From NCBI GenBank assembly GCA_027492635.1, contig JAPUEH010000015.1:9254-59020 (forward strand): a DNA stretch of 49,767 nucleotides, given 5' to 3'. Source of the DNA: Candidatus Saccharimonadota bacterium. Lineage in GTDB: Bacteria > Patescibacteriota > Saccharimonadia > Saccharimonadales > Saccharimonadaceae. The position numbers and the translations under genes were made by a program. A model generated the notes under the pieces. That model did no database searches, was not told the DNA's origin, and was given only the letters and a program-made list of their open reading frames with translations. This document shows, one piece after another, positions 43,324 to 49,767 of the stretch; the stretch's first letter is position 1; each line of letters starts with the position of its first letter.

Positions 43324-43401
43324 ATGGTCACACGAACATCTCACGCCAACTATTGGTTTACCGGCAGCACCTCTTGCGGTTTGTTCCGTGTTTTGAAATA
43401 A
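43324..43401 (+). CDS. Putative aromatic leader peptide (attenuator)
   Basis: This 25-codon ORF has consecutive Tyr-Trp-Phe codons at positions 10-12 (43351-43359) and ends at TAA 43399-43401, 27 bases before an intrinsic terminator. Its RNA can pair in the classical attenuator order. Region 1 (43360-43366, ACCGGCA) pairs with region 2 (43375-43380, TGCGGT). Region 2 (43376-43382, GCGGTTT) can instead pair with region 3 (43428-43434, AAGCCGC). Region 3 pairs with region 4 in the terminator. A ribosome stalled on the Tyr-Trp-Phe codons would cover region 1 and favour read-through toward the 51-residue ORF and trpS. This is inference; the ORF is not a known leader peptide to me. Confidence 0.6.
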   Translation: MVTRTSHANYWFTGSTSCGLFRVLK

Positions 43402-43427
43402 TCATTACGCATTTAAAGATACTGAAG

Positions 43428-43452
43428 AAGCCGCCAAAAAGGCGGTTTTTTA
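43428..43452 (+). terminator. Attenuator terminator
   Basis: GCCGCC (43430-43435), a loop of five A and GGCGGT (43441-43446) form the stem, extended by AA/TT and followed by a T run. It stands between the leader ORF and the downstream gene rather than after a full gene. Confidence 0.85.
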
Positions 43453-43469
43453 ATGTAAAAGGAGACGAT

Positions 43470-43625
43470 ATGATAGAACAACCAAAGAGTAAAACACTCC
43501 CAGAAATAGAACTTGCGCAGGAGCGAGTCGCGGCATTGTACGAAAAGCTTGATCAGCGCAAAGACGAAACCAGGCCACTGCGGCATCTCATAGATGAGTG
43601 TGTCGAGCGTGCACAGAGTATGTAG
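43470..43625 (+). CDS. Small acidic protein of 51 residues, unknown function
   Basis: This small soluble protein is predicted to be mostly one or two helices (LPEIELAQERVAALYEKLDQ, LRHLIDECVERAQSM). The ATG at 43470 is supported by AAAAGGAG 5-6 bases upstream. A longer in-frame start would read through the terminator. It lies directly behind the attenuator and 40 bases before trpS, so it would be the first gene whose expression depends on read-through. No family is recognised. Confidence 0.6.
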   Translation: MIEQPKSKTLPEIELAQERVAALYEKLDQRKDETRPLRHLIDECVERAQSM

Positions 43626-43647
43626 GCGAGATAAACTGACTAACAAA

Positions 43648-43656
43648 TGGTATAAT
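43648..43656 (+). promoter_or_regulatory. trpS promoter, leaderless
   Basis: TGG-TATAAT (43648-43656) ends 9 bases before the trpS ATG. A second TATAAT (43660-43665) directly abuts the ATG and is too close to serve as a -10 for this start. Confidence 0.65.
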
Positions 43657-43665
43657 TGGTATAAT

Positions 43666-44700
43666 ATGACAAAATCTGTAATCCTCACTGGTATTCGCTC
43701 TAACGAAGAGCCGACACTTGGCAATTATCTTGGCGCGTTTGTGCCTATTGTCGAAATGCAGCAAAAGTTTGCAGGCGAGTATCAAATCAATATGTTTGTG
43801 CCAGACTTGCATAGTTTCACGACACCCGTCGATCATGACGAGCTCTATGCAAAGACGCTGACAAATCTCAAATATTTCGTAGCGGCTGGGCTGAATCTAG
43901 ATGATACTCACACATATATCTATCGCCAAAGCTATATCCCGGCGCACAGTGAGCTGACGTGGATTCTCGATTGCTTCACTTATGTAGGTGAGATGCAGCG
44001 CATGACACAGTTTAAAGATAAGTCGAGCGAACATGCAGCAAGTGTCACAATGGGGCTCATGAACTATCCGGTATTGATGGCTGCAGATATTTTGCTCTAT
44101 GGGGCCGAGTGGGTGCCTGTCGGCGAAGACCAATTTCAACATCTCGAAATTACTCGTGATATCGCAACGCGCTTTAACAACAAGTTTGGCGATACATTTG
44201 TTGTGCCGCACGAGACGGCCAAGCAGACGGCATTTATCCAGCGTGACAAAGGTTTGCGGATTCGTAGCCTCACGGATCCGAGTAAAAAGATGAGCAAAAG
44301 CTCGCTAGACGAAAAGTCCAAGATTTTGCTCAGTGATGACCCTGCCGTCGCGCGCAAAAAGATTATGAGCGCCACAACTGATAGTATCGGCCGAGTGGAT
44401 TTTGATTGGGAAAACCAACCTGGTATTACCAGTTTATTGCAAATAACAGCTCTTCTCAGCGAACGCACACAGGACGAGGTGAATGCTGAGTGGGTCGGAT
44501 ACGAACGCTACGGCGAGTTCAAAGCGGCTGTTGCGGATGAGGTCGAAAAGTTCCTTGTGTCGTTTCACGAAAAGCTCGCAGCGATATCTGACGATGAACT
44601 GATTGCCAAGCTTGAATCGAGCGAACGAGTTATGAATGAGCAAGCAAACACAACTCTCTTGAGAGTACAACAAGCCGTGGGCTTGAGGCCAAAGCGCTAG
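43666..44700 (+). CDS. trpS: Tryptophan--tRNA ligase
   Basis: TrpRS charges tRNA-Trp. The 344-residue class I synthetase has the HIGH-like block EPTLGNYLGAF near residues 15-25, tryptophan-site segments (LTWILDCFTYVGEMQRMTQF, GLMNYPVLMAADILLYGAEW, VPVGEDQFQHLEITRDIATR) and the KMSKS loop as PSKKMSKSSL. The ATG at 43666 gives the normal N-terminus; an upstream in-frame start would pass through the promoter. The RluA-type gene follows after one base and holB overlaps that, so the three form an operon. Confidence 0.97.
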   Translation: MTKSVILTGIRSNEEPTLGNYLGAFVPIVEMQQKFAGEYQINMFVPDLHSFTTPVDHDELYAKTLTNLKYFVAAGLNLDDTHTYIYRQSYIPAHSELTWILDCFTYVGEMQRMTQFKDKSSEHAASVTMGLMNYPVLMAADILLYGAEWVPVGEDQFQHLEITRDIATRFNNKFGDTFVVPHETAKQTAFIQRDKGLRIRSLTDPSKKMSKSSLDEKSKILLSDDPAVARKKIMSATTDSIGRVDFDWENQPGITSLLQITALLSERTQDEVNAEWVGYERYGEFKAAVADEVEKFLVSFHEKLAAISDDELIAKLESSERVMNEQANTTLLRVQQAVGLRPKR

Positions 44701-44701
44701 T

Positions 44702-45853
44702 ATGAAATTTGATTCCTCCGACCTAGTGGCGATCTTGCGGCTGTTTCACGAAGTAGCTGACGATGTGATGCCGCGCCATATCGAGCGCATCGCCAAGAGT
44801 AAACCGCATGACAAAAACGTTATCATACGTTTTGCGTGCGGCAAAAAGAATTATGCAGTGCTCATAGATAGTGCGGCTGAAGATGACGAAGATTATATCT
44901 ACGAGATGGCCGAAGAATCTGGCGTGCAGCATGCGTACCAGCTCGTGCCACTGCCAGACCAGCATGCACTCACAACGTATGCGCTGCCGTATCGCGGTAA
45001 AGAAGTGTATTTGCTGCGTGATGTGCCGCAGACGGCGCGGCTCGATATGGTGCTTGTGGAGCGGTTTGGCGGAGAGTCTCGTAGCACGTATCAGAAGCGA
45101 ATCGCGCGGGGCGAGATACTCGTGAACGGCGAAGTGCAGACATCGGCGAAATACGCTGTCAAGGATACGGATGAGATTGCACTACACACACCCGACAATG
45201 TCATCGACACACCCGACATCGACATCATCTATGAAGACGACAACGTACTTGTCATCAACAAGCCGCTCGGCCTCCTGACGCACGCCAAAGGTGCGCTTGT
45301 CGAAGAATATACAGCCGCTGATTTCATCAAAGACAAAACAAGTTATAAATCCGAGACGAACAGACCGGGGATTATTCACCGTCTTGATCGCGATACGAGC
45401 GGCGTGCTACTCATGGTCAAAAATGATGAGACCGCTAGTATGATTAGCAAGCAATTTACCAATCGTACGGTCAAAAAAGAATACGCTGCTGTGGTTTCTG
45501 GGGTGCCCGAACCTGCAAAGGCTAAGTTGGATTTGCCTATAGAGCGCAATCCGTCGAGCCCAAGCACGTTTCGTGTCGGCGCCGGTGGTAAATCTGCTCA
45601 GACGGTCTATGAAGTTGTAGACAGAAGTGATAGTCACGCATTGGTCGCGCTCAAGCCGCGCACGGGCCGTACGCATCAGCTGCGTGTCCATATGGCCTAT
45701 CTCGGCACACCAATCCTGGGCGACAAGGTCTATGGCAAAGAAACAGCCGAGCGTATGTACCTGCACGCACACAAGCTAGAGGTGACATTACCTGGTGGCG
45801 AACGCAGGGTATTTGAAGCGCCCATCCCGCTCGGCTTTGCCGGAGCATTGTAA
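44702..45853 (+). CDS. RluA-family pseudouridine synthase with extra N-terminal domain
   Basis: This 383-residue RNA-modifying enzyme has an S4 RNA-binding domain at about residues 116-165 (RLDMVLVERFGG, KRIARGEILVNGEV) and a RluA catalytic domain from about 175 (VLVINKPLGLLTHAKGA, GIIHRLDRDTSGVLLMVKND with the catalytic Asp, KPRTGRTHQLRVHMAYLGTP). Residues 1-110 are an additional acidic domain that I do not recognise (FHEVADDVMPRHIERIAKS, RFACGKKNYAVLIDS). It starts one base after trpS. The target uridine is not known. Confidence 0.92.
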   Translation: MKFDSSDLVAILRLFHEVADDVMPRHIERIAKSKPHDKNVIIRFACGKKNYAVLIDSAAEDDEDYIYEMAEESGVQHAYQLVPLPDQHALTTYALPYRGKEVYLLRDVPQTARLDMVLVERFGGESRSTYQKRIARGEILVNGEVQTSAKYAVKDTDEIALHTPDNVIDTPDIDIIYEDDNVLVINKPLGLLTHAKGALVEEYTAADFIKDKTSYKSETNRPGIIHRLDRDTSGVLLMVKNDETASMISKQFTNRTVKKEYAAVVSGVPEPAKAKLDLPIERNPSSPSTFRVGAGGKSAQTVYEVVDRSDSHALVALKPRTGRTHQLRVHMAYLGTPILGDKVYGKETAERMYLHAHKLEVTLPGGERRVFEAPIPLGFAGAL

Positions 45854-46605
45854 TGACGATGCCATTGCCGCATGCGGCAATCATAACCGCTGAAGTAGGT
45901 GTCGATCTCTCTGAGTATATCGACACGGTCGCACGCGCCACTGACGAAGTGATTCGTATCAACGACCACCTCAACACATCAAAAACAAGCACGGGTATAT
46001 ATATCGAAGATGTTCGCGACCTGCAAGTCACCGTACGAGCAGCAAAGTCGGGTATACGGACGCTGGTTGCGCTACAAGATGCTAGCAAGATGACCACGCA
46101 GGCGCAAAACGCGCTTCTCAAGTTGCTTGAAGAACCGCGAGACGGCCTTTATATCCTCCTGCTGACTCACGCTCCTATGCAGTTGCTTGAAACGATTCGC
46201 TCGCGCTGCCAGACTCTTCACTATACGCCAGCTCCTCACGTCCTTCGGCTTCCCGAGGAGAAAGCTGCGCGGATACGCTTTATGGCGGCTGGCAGTGAAT
46301 ATGAAGCGAAGCGTCTTGTCGACGACGCACGATATTTCGAGCAGCGCAGCAAGCTTTTTGAGGCGGCCAAAGAGTTCGCTGGAGCATCTCGTTACGATCG
46401 TCTTTCTGTTGTACGCAATTTTGGTGGCAAGCGAGATGACGCGGTAGCGTTTGTCGACGCATGTATTCAGCTCTATACTGCACTGCTCAAAAATAATTTC
46501 AGTGAGCGCCTTCATACTGAGTTGTCGCATATGCTTGCGGTCGATGAGGCGATTCGCATGAACGCCAATGTCAAATTGCAGCTGCTGAAGCTTGCGCTGG
46601 GATAG
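45853..46605 (+). CDS. holB: DNA polymerase III delta-prime-like subunit
   Basis: Delta-prime is part of the clamp loader. The 250-residue protein has the conserved block KMTTQAQNALLKLLEEPRDG and the arginine-finger motif TIRSRCQTLHY. It lacks the Walker A P-loop and is shorter than the usual 330 residues, with the N-terminal AAA+ strand order still recognisable (HAAIITAEVG, GIYIEDVRDLQ, TLVALQDASKM). Delta-prime does not need ATP binding, so it may still be functional. The ATG overlaps the stop of the pseudouridine synthase gene (TAATG). Confidence 0.85.
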   Translation: MTMPLPHAAIITAEVGVDLSEYIDTVARATDEVIRINDHLNTSKTSTGIYIEDVRDLQVTVRAAKSGIRTLVALQDASKMTTQAQNALLKLLEEPRDGLYILLLTHAPMQLLETIRSRCQTLHYTPAPHVLRLPEEKAARIRFMAAGSEYEAKRLVDDARYFEQRSKLFEAAKEFAGASRYDRLSVVRNFGGKRDDAVAFVDACIQLYTALLKNNFSERLHTELSHMLAVDEAIRMNANVKLQLLKLALG

Positions 46606-46646
46606 CTGAAAGCAGGCAAATATCTAGAGCAAGGACGAGTCGGTGA

Positions 46647-46675
46647 TTCACATTCGCTTCACTTCGTAGTACAAT
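46647..46675 (+). promoter_or_regulatory. Promoter of the TPR gene
   Basis: TTCACA (46647-46652), a 17-bp spacer and TACAAT (46670-46675). The -10 ends 5 bases before GTG 46681 and 8 bases before ATG 46684. Confidence 0.65.
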
Positions 46676-46683
46676 AGTACGTG

Positions 46684-47358
46684 ATGTTTGGACTACTTAT
46701 ACTTGTCGCTATCGGCCTAATGGTGATTTTTCACCGCCAGACTATCCACGAAGTGTCGAGCGAGGCAAAACTCAAGTTTGCCGACAAGCTAGATAAGCTC
46801 TGGAGTATTGCGCAGGAATCACTACGCGATAAAAAATATCTACGCGCAGAAAAGGCGCTTTTGACTATTTTGCGTGTCGATGAACGCAACGCGACAGCCT
46901 ACAATCGTCTCGGCATTCTTTATGCCAAGCAGCAAGCATATTCTGATGCGATTGAGTGCTTTGAGATTGCTCAGAGTCTGGAGCCTAGCGCGTCGAGCCT
47001 TCATAATGTTGGACTGATATATTTTGAGACTGAGAAATACGACAAAGCCGCGCTGGCATTTGAGCAGGCTATAGGTATGGAGGAAGATGTGCCATCGCGT
47101 CATATCGCCTACGCAAAGGTGCAAGAAAAACTTGGCCACAAAAAAAAGGTCATCATCTCGCTCGAACGTGCTGTTGAACTGGATGAGCGCAAGAATCCGC
47201 AGTCACTCCGCATTTTGGCAGACGCGTATGAACGCAACGATGATATGGTGAACGCTGAATCTGTGCGTACAGAGGTGCAAAAACTCCTCGCTCCTAAGAA
47301 AAAGCCCGTCGCTGGTATCAAGAAGACGGTGAAGCAGCCACGAAAAGTAGTGATGTAG
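46684..47358 (+). CDS. Membrane-anchored TPR protein
   Basis: This 224-residue protein begins with a membrane segment (about residues 3-16, LLILVAIGLMVIF) and then has four or five tetratricopeptide repeats at about residues 40-195 (KKYLRAEKALLTILRVDERN, AYNRLGILYAKQQAYSDAIE, SLHNVGLIYFETEKYDKAAL). The C-terminal tail is very basic (APKKKPVAGIKKTVKQPRK). It is likely a scaffold for a membrane-associated complex. The start could also be the GTG at 46681, one codon earlier; both are close enough to the -10 for a leaderless mRNA. Confidence 0.82.
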   Translation: MFGLLILVAIGLMVIFHRQTIHEVSSEAKLKFADKLDKLWSIAQESLRDKKYLRAEKALLTILRVDERNATAYNRLGILYAKQQAYSDAIECFEIAQSLEPSASSLHNVGLIYFETEKYDKAALAFEQAIGMEEDVPSRHIAYAKVQEKLGHKKKVIISLERAVELDERKNPQSLRILADAYERNDDMVNAESVRTEVQKLLAPKKKPVAGIKKTVKQPRKVVM

Positions 47359-47580
47359 TGCGCGAGAGGCAACTGCAAAAGGCTCTGAATAATCAACGCA
47401 ACTGCAATCACCAAGATAATAGCAGCGAAAAGACGTATGCGTGGCGTGGTCTTGCGAAAATCTTTCAGAAAAAAGAATAGCGCAATAAACCATATCTTGA
47501 GAACTCCAAGCTTTCTTTTATTTCATTCGCTTTGCCGAACCTCTTTTGCTTTGCAAAAGTACGGTTCGAGGCATACGACA
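47359..47580. other. Gene-free stretch with a long hairpin
   Basis: No convincing gene was found here. On the minus strand a hydrophobic frame is readable (GVLKIWFIALFFFLKDFRK, then LFAAIILVIAVALIIQSLL) but it has no good start and runs into the TPR gene, so it is at most a remnant. At 47534-47572 a long imperfect hairpin is present: GCCGAACC, then CTTTTGC-ttt-GCAAAAG, then GGTTCG-a-GGC. Confidence 0.5.
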
Positions 47581-47620
47581 GAAACAAATAAAACAGCGAC
47601 CAAATGGTCGCGATTTTATT
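47580..47620 (-). terminator. Terminator of the tRNA-Thr/tRNA-Tyr unit
   Basis: On the minus strand, GCGACC/GGTCGC (47596-47601, 47606-47611) extended by AAATAAAA/TTTTATTT follows the tRNA-Tyr 3' end directly and ends in a T-rich tract. Confidence 0.85.
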
Positions 47621-47706
47621 TGGTGCTGGAAGTAGGACTCGAACCTACGAAGCCGAAAGGCGGGAGATTTACAGTCTCCTGTGATTGCCACTACACGATT
47701 CCAGCA
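47621..47706 (-). tRNA. tRNA-Tyr (GTA)
   Basis: This is an 86-nt class II tRNA with encoded CCA (47623-47621). The acceptor stem is TGCTGGA/TCCAGCA, the anticodon stem is GGAGA/TCTCC with loop CTGTAAA, the anticodon GTA is at 47672-47670, and there is a long variable arm with a TTTCG-type loop. The T arm contains GGTTCGAGTCC. Confidence 0.95.
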
Positions 47707-47748
47707 TGATTTCCATACACGAAACGACAACTTTTTATCATCTCGTCT

Positions 47749-47825
47749 TGGAGCCGCTTCAGGGACTCGAACCCAGGACCTGCTGTTTACAAAACAGCTG
47801 CTCTAACCAACTGAGCTAAAGCGGC
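47749..47825 (-). tRNA. tRNA-Thr (TGT)
   Basis: This 77-nt tRNA has encoded CCA (47751-47749). The acceptor stem is GCCGCTT/AAGCGGC, the D arm GCTCAGTTGGTTAGAGC, the anticodon stem GCTGT/ACAGC with loop TTTGTAA, and the anticodon TGT at 47791-47789. The T stem has one T-T mismatch. It is the first of the two tRNAs in the minus-strand unit. Confidence 0.95.
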
Positions 47826-47870
47826 ATAAGCTGTAAGGTGCTTCACACAGGAATTTGCGTAACAAAGACT

Positions 47871-47899
47871 ATTTTATCGAAAATATACTAATTTGACAA
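47871..47899 (-). promoter_or_regulatory. tRNA operon promoter
   Basis: On the minus strand TTGTCA (47899-47894), a 17-bp spacer and TAAAAT (47876-47871) lie about 45 bases upstream of tRNA-Thr. Confidence 0.75.
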
Positions 47900-47916
47900 G
47901 AGTAAATCAATAAATA

Positions 47917-47945
47917 TTGACTAAAAGTATAAAAAATGCTAAAAT
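47917..47945 (+). promoter_or_regulatory. Promoter of the 94-residue membrane protein
   Basis: TTGACT (47917-47922), a 17-bp spacer and extended -10 TGC-TAAAAT (47940-47945), divergent from the tRNA promoter. Confidence 0.75.
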
Positions 47946-47971
47946 GATATAAAAGGAGTATAGATTTATCT

Positions 47972-48256
47972 ATGTTTACAACAATTATAGAGAGCCTAGC
48001 TGATTGGAATACCGCCACGGATGCGCGTCAGAAGCTTCAGCATACTTATCTCGTGGCGGCACTTGTGTGCGTACTCGGTGCAGGACTTACTGGTCTTGTA
48101 AACTATGAGCTTGGGCAAAAGATACTTTTGGCAGCGTTTTTGTGTGTTGCCGTGTTTTTGGTCAATGCCATTGCATGGGCGCTCCTGCAATCTTTTGTGC
48201 TACTACGATTGTCTGATCGTAAGCCTGCCGCATCGAAGCAAGCTCGCAAAAAGTAG
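47972..48256 (+). CDS. Small membrane protein of unknown function
   Basis: This 94-residue protein has a short amphipathic N-terminus (ESLADWNTATDARQKLQ), two membrane segments (about residues 27-46 and 50-75) and a basic tail (SDRKPAASKQARKK). No family is recognised. It has a near-consensus promoter and AAGGAG about 13 bases before the ATG. It is followed after 49 bases by the SPFH gene, which has its own promoter. Confidence 0.7.
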   Translation: MFTTIIESLADWNTATDARQKLQHTYLVAALVCVLGAGLTGLVNYELGQKILLAAFLCVAVFLVNAIAWALLQSFVLLRLSDRKPAASKQARKK

Positions 48257-48288
48257 TTGCGTGTAGTACATTCCTCGCCCAGCGGCTA

Positions 48289-48297
48289 TGGTATACT
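48289..48297 (+). promoter_or_regulatory. Promoter of the SPFH gene
   Basis: TGG-TATACT (48289-48297) ends 8 bases before ATG 48306, consistent with a leaderless mRNA. Confidence 0.65.
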
Positions 48298-48305
48298 CAT
48301 AACAT

Positions 48306-49079
48306 ATGAAGCAAGCGGAGATTGTAGGTGAGGGTATGAGCAGGGAAAATAAGATTTTAATTGGCGCCGCCATTTTAGTTGCGGTTATCGCCGTATTTTC
48401 TAGCGTAAAGGTAATTGGCACTGGGCAAGTGGGCGTCGTGACACAATACGGCAAAGTGACAGGGCGTGAGCTGGACGAGGGACTGTCTCTCATTGCACCT
48501 TTTGGCATCAATAAAGTAACAGTGTATGACGTGAAGCTCCAGAAGCAAACGGTAGATAGTAGGGCGGCCAGCAGTGACTTGCAGGATGTGTCGAGCCAGC
48601 TGGTGCTTAATTATAACCTCCGCCGGGATAATATTAGCCGTCTTCATCAGACTATAGGTAGTTCCTACGAAGACAAAGTAATTACCCCTGCGATTAATGA
48701 GGTTTTTAAATCTGCTGCAGCCAAGTACACGGCATCTGAGCTTATCTCGCAACGCGGTGACCTAAAAGCTTACACGCAAAAGATCATTAGTGAGCGACTT
48801 AAGAAATATGGCATTACTGTCGATGAGTTGAGTCTCACAAATTTTGAGTTTAGCCAGAATTTCTCCAAGGCAATCGAGGATAAGCAGGTAGCCCAGCAAA
48901 ACGCTGAGCGTGCCAAGTTTAATCTCGAAGCCGCCAAGACGGACGCAGAAGCTCAGAAGGCGCAAAGCGAGACACTATCTGCTGAGTATCTGCAAAAGCA
49001 AGCAATAGAAAAGTGGGATGGTAAAATGCCAGAGTATTTGGGCGGCGGTGCAGTGTTTAATATCCCGCTGCAGCGGTAA
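48306..49079 (+). CDS. SPFH/prohibitin-family membrane protein
   Basis: This 257-residue protein has a membrane segment at about residues 17-36 (LIGAAILVAVIAVFSSVKVI) followed by an SPFH (band 7) domain: GTGQVGVVTQYGKVTGRELD, EGLSLIAPFG, VSSQLVLNYNLRRDNI, ISERLKKYGITVDELSLTNF. A coiled coil follows (about 190-230, Gln/Ala/Glu-rich). The C-terminus WDGKMPEYLGGGAVFNIPL is typical of the prohibitin type. The start at 48306 is set by the -10; an in-frame ATG at 48336 preceded by a GGTGAGGG-like site is an alternative that would still keep the anchor. The next gene starts 2 bases after the stop. Confidence 0.88.
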   Translation: MKQAEIVGEGMSRENKILIGAAILVAVIAVFSSVKVIGTGQVGVVTQYGKVTGRELDEGLSLIAPFGINKVTVYDVKLQKQTVDSRAASSDLQDVSSQLVLNYNLRRDNISRLHQTIGSSYEDKVITPAINEVFKSAAAKYTASELISQRGDLKAYTQKIISERLKKYGITVDELSLTNFEFSQNFSKAIEDKQVAQQNAERAKFNLEAAKTDAEAQKAQSETLSAEYLQKQAIEKWDGKMPEYLGGGAVFNIPLQR

Positions 49080-49081
49080 CG

Positions 49082-49723
49082 ATGGCAAAAACGGTAATTT
49101 GCTCGCATGGGTTTGCAATGCGAGCGGATTCTGCGGGAATGTTTACCGATATTGAGCGCGCGTTCTCGTCGTATCACTTCCGCATGTTTGATTATTATGA
49201 TATCCAGCCAAGCGGCGATCAGTATGTGACGCCGCTTGATGAGCAGGCGAAGCGTTTGCAGCACGAGATAGACAGTGTCGCCGATGGAGATGTCGTATTG
49301 CTGTGCCACTCGCAGGGAAGTACGATTGCCGGGCTTGTTGATGTGGCGAGAGTGAGCAAGATCATCCTTCTGGCGCCCCCTGTTGATATTACGGCTGATT
49401 CTGTGCTCGCAAGACTTGCGCAGCGCCAGGGTAGTAAGCTGCGTCGTGACGCAATGTCTGTGGTTCCACGTAGTGATGGTACGCATATGTATATTCCCTC
49501 TGAGTATTTTGACAGCCTGGAGCGTGACGACCGGATGGAGTTGTACCAGAAGCTTGCGCGCCAGTGTCCTCTTGTGATTGTGCGTGCACTTGATGATGAG
49601 ACACTCGGTATGACACGCGTCGATGAGATAAAAGACGCCAGGCTCTATGATATTGCGGCTGATCATAACTTTCGTGGTGATGCTCGGAAGTTGCTTATTG
49701 CTACGCTGGCAAAAGAGCTATAG
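49082..49723 (+). CDS. Alpha/beta hydrolase
   Basis: This 213-residue cytosolic protein has an alpha/beta-hydrolase pattern: strand KTVICSHGFAMRAD (the HG oxyanion-type motif), nucleophile elbow VVLLCHSQGSTIAG with Ser in HxQG context, acid candidate in VRALDDETLG, and His in IAADHNFRGDARK. The last block resembles the DHxF ending of small carboxylesterase-like hydrolases. Substrate is unknown. It starts 2 bases after the SPFH stop, so the two are an operon. Confidence 0.82.
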   Translation: MAKTVICSHGFAMRADSAGMFTDIERAFSSYHFRMFDYYDIQPSGDQYVTPLDEQAKRLQHEIDSVADGDVVLLCHSQGSTIAGLVDVARVSKIILLAPPVDITADSVLARLAQRQGSKLRRDAMSVVPRSDGTHMYIPSEYFDSLERDDRMELYQKLARQCPLVIVRALDDETLGMTRVDEIKDARLYDIAADHNFRGDARKLLIATLAKEL

Positions 49724-49767
49724 GGAACTTTCTATGGAATGATTTTTGCGTTCGCTAGAACCTATTT

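Noticed and set aside
43324-43460. T-box riboswitch upstream of trpS
   Set aside because: No GGGTGGNACCGCG-like T-box sequence is present; the leader ORF and alternative stems fit attenuation better.
47203-47493. Minus-strand ORF and an overlapping hydrophobic frame near 47359-47520
   Set aside because: The hydrophobic frame has no ATG, GTG or TTG in a sensible place and runs antisense into the TPR gene; at most a remnant.
1-49767. CRISPR arrays, insertion sequences, prophage genes
   Set aside because: No regularly spaced repeats, transposase, integrase or phage structural genes were seen in this window.
1-49767. Recoding of TGA as Gly (Gracilibacteria or Absconditabacteria code)
   Set aside because: TGA acts as a normal stop for several genes (20205, 22222, 24842, 38334) and conserved genes have no internal TGA.

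Overview
The window is a 49.8-kb piece of a Patescibacteria (CPR) chromosome, most likely Saccharibacteria (TM7). The grounds are the ribosomal gene order with no rpmD (L30) between rpsE and rplO, the small proteins, the standard use of TGA as stop (which argues against Gracilibacteria and Absconditabacteria), a short AAA+-less delta-prime subunit, and a secreted beta-rich protein of a kind common in this radiation. The species was not determined.

Layout. 1-7.4 kb: rpoB-rpoC behind a structured leader. 7.4-19.8 kb: an opened-out str region. A secreted surface protein is followed by rpsL-rpsG, then a PAP2 phosphatase and two unknown genes, fusA, an alpha/beta hydrolase, a KefB-type antiporter, tuf, a GC-rich orphan gene on the minus strand, and rpsJ. 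19.9-25.4 kb: a cell-envelope block sits between rpsJ and rplC. It holds a small membrane protein, a CapA-like protein, two tandem VanY-type carboxypeptidases, a class A beta-lactamase-fold protein and a NUDIX hydrolase. 25.4-32.3 kb: rplC-D-W-B-rpsS-rplV-rpsC-rplP-rpmC-rpsQ-rplN-rplX-rplE-rpsN-rpsH, tightly packed. 32.3-33.6 kb: an AT-rich gap with a probable frameshifted pseudogene and one small membrane protein. 33.6-37.6 kb: rplF-rplR-rpsE-rplO, a phosphatase on the minus strand, and secY. 37.6-39.0 kb: a sortase and an unknown gene. 39.2-43.2 kb: infA-rpmJ-rpsM-rpsK-rpsD-rpoA-rplQ-rplM-rpsI. 43.3-49.7 kb: an attenuator-like leader peptide, a 51-residue protein, trpS, an RluA-type pseudouridine synthase, a delta-prime-like protein, a TPR protein, tRNA-Tyr and tRNA-Thr, a small membrane protein, an SPFH protein and a hydrolase.

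Two expression styles are visible. Ribosomal and factor operons have -35/-10 promoters, long and often structured 5' leaders, Shine-Dalgarno sites and TAATG-type stop/start overlaps. Most isolated accessory genes instead have an extended -10 (TGNTATAAT-like) ending only 5-10 bases before the start codon and no Shine-Dalgarno site, which predicts leaderless or nearly leaderless mRNAs.

The most unusual observations are: an EF-G whose two guanine-recognition motifs are both altered (NKxD to NKIN, SAxK to SGGD); an RpoC that has lost the cysteines of both zinc sites; a leader ORF with Tyr-Trp-Phe codons and a classical 1:2, 2:3, 3:4 attenuator layout upstream of trpS; ribosomal protein S12 with Pro at a streptomycin-resistance position; a GC-rich orphan gene framed by a 15-bp perfect inverted repeat; and nested RNA structures in the rplC and rpoB leaders. 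All calls come from reading the sequence; no database or folding software was used.
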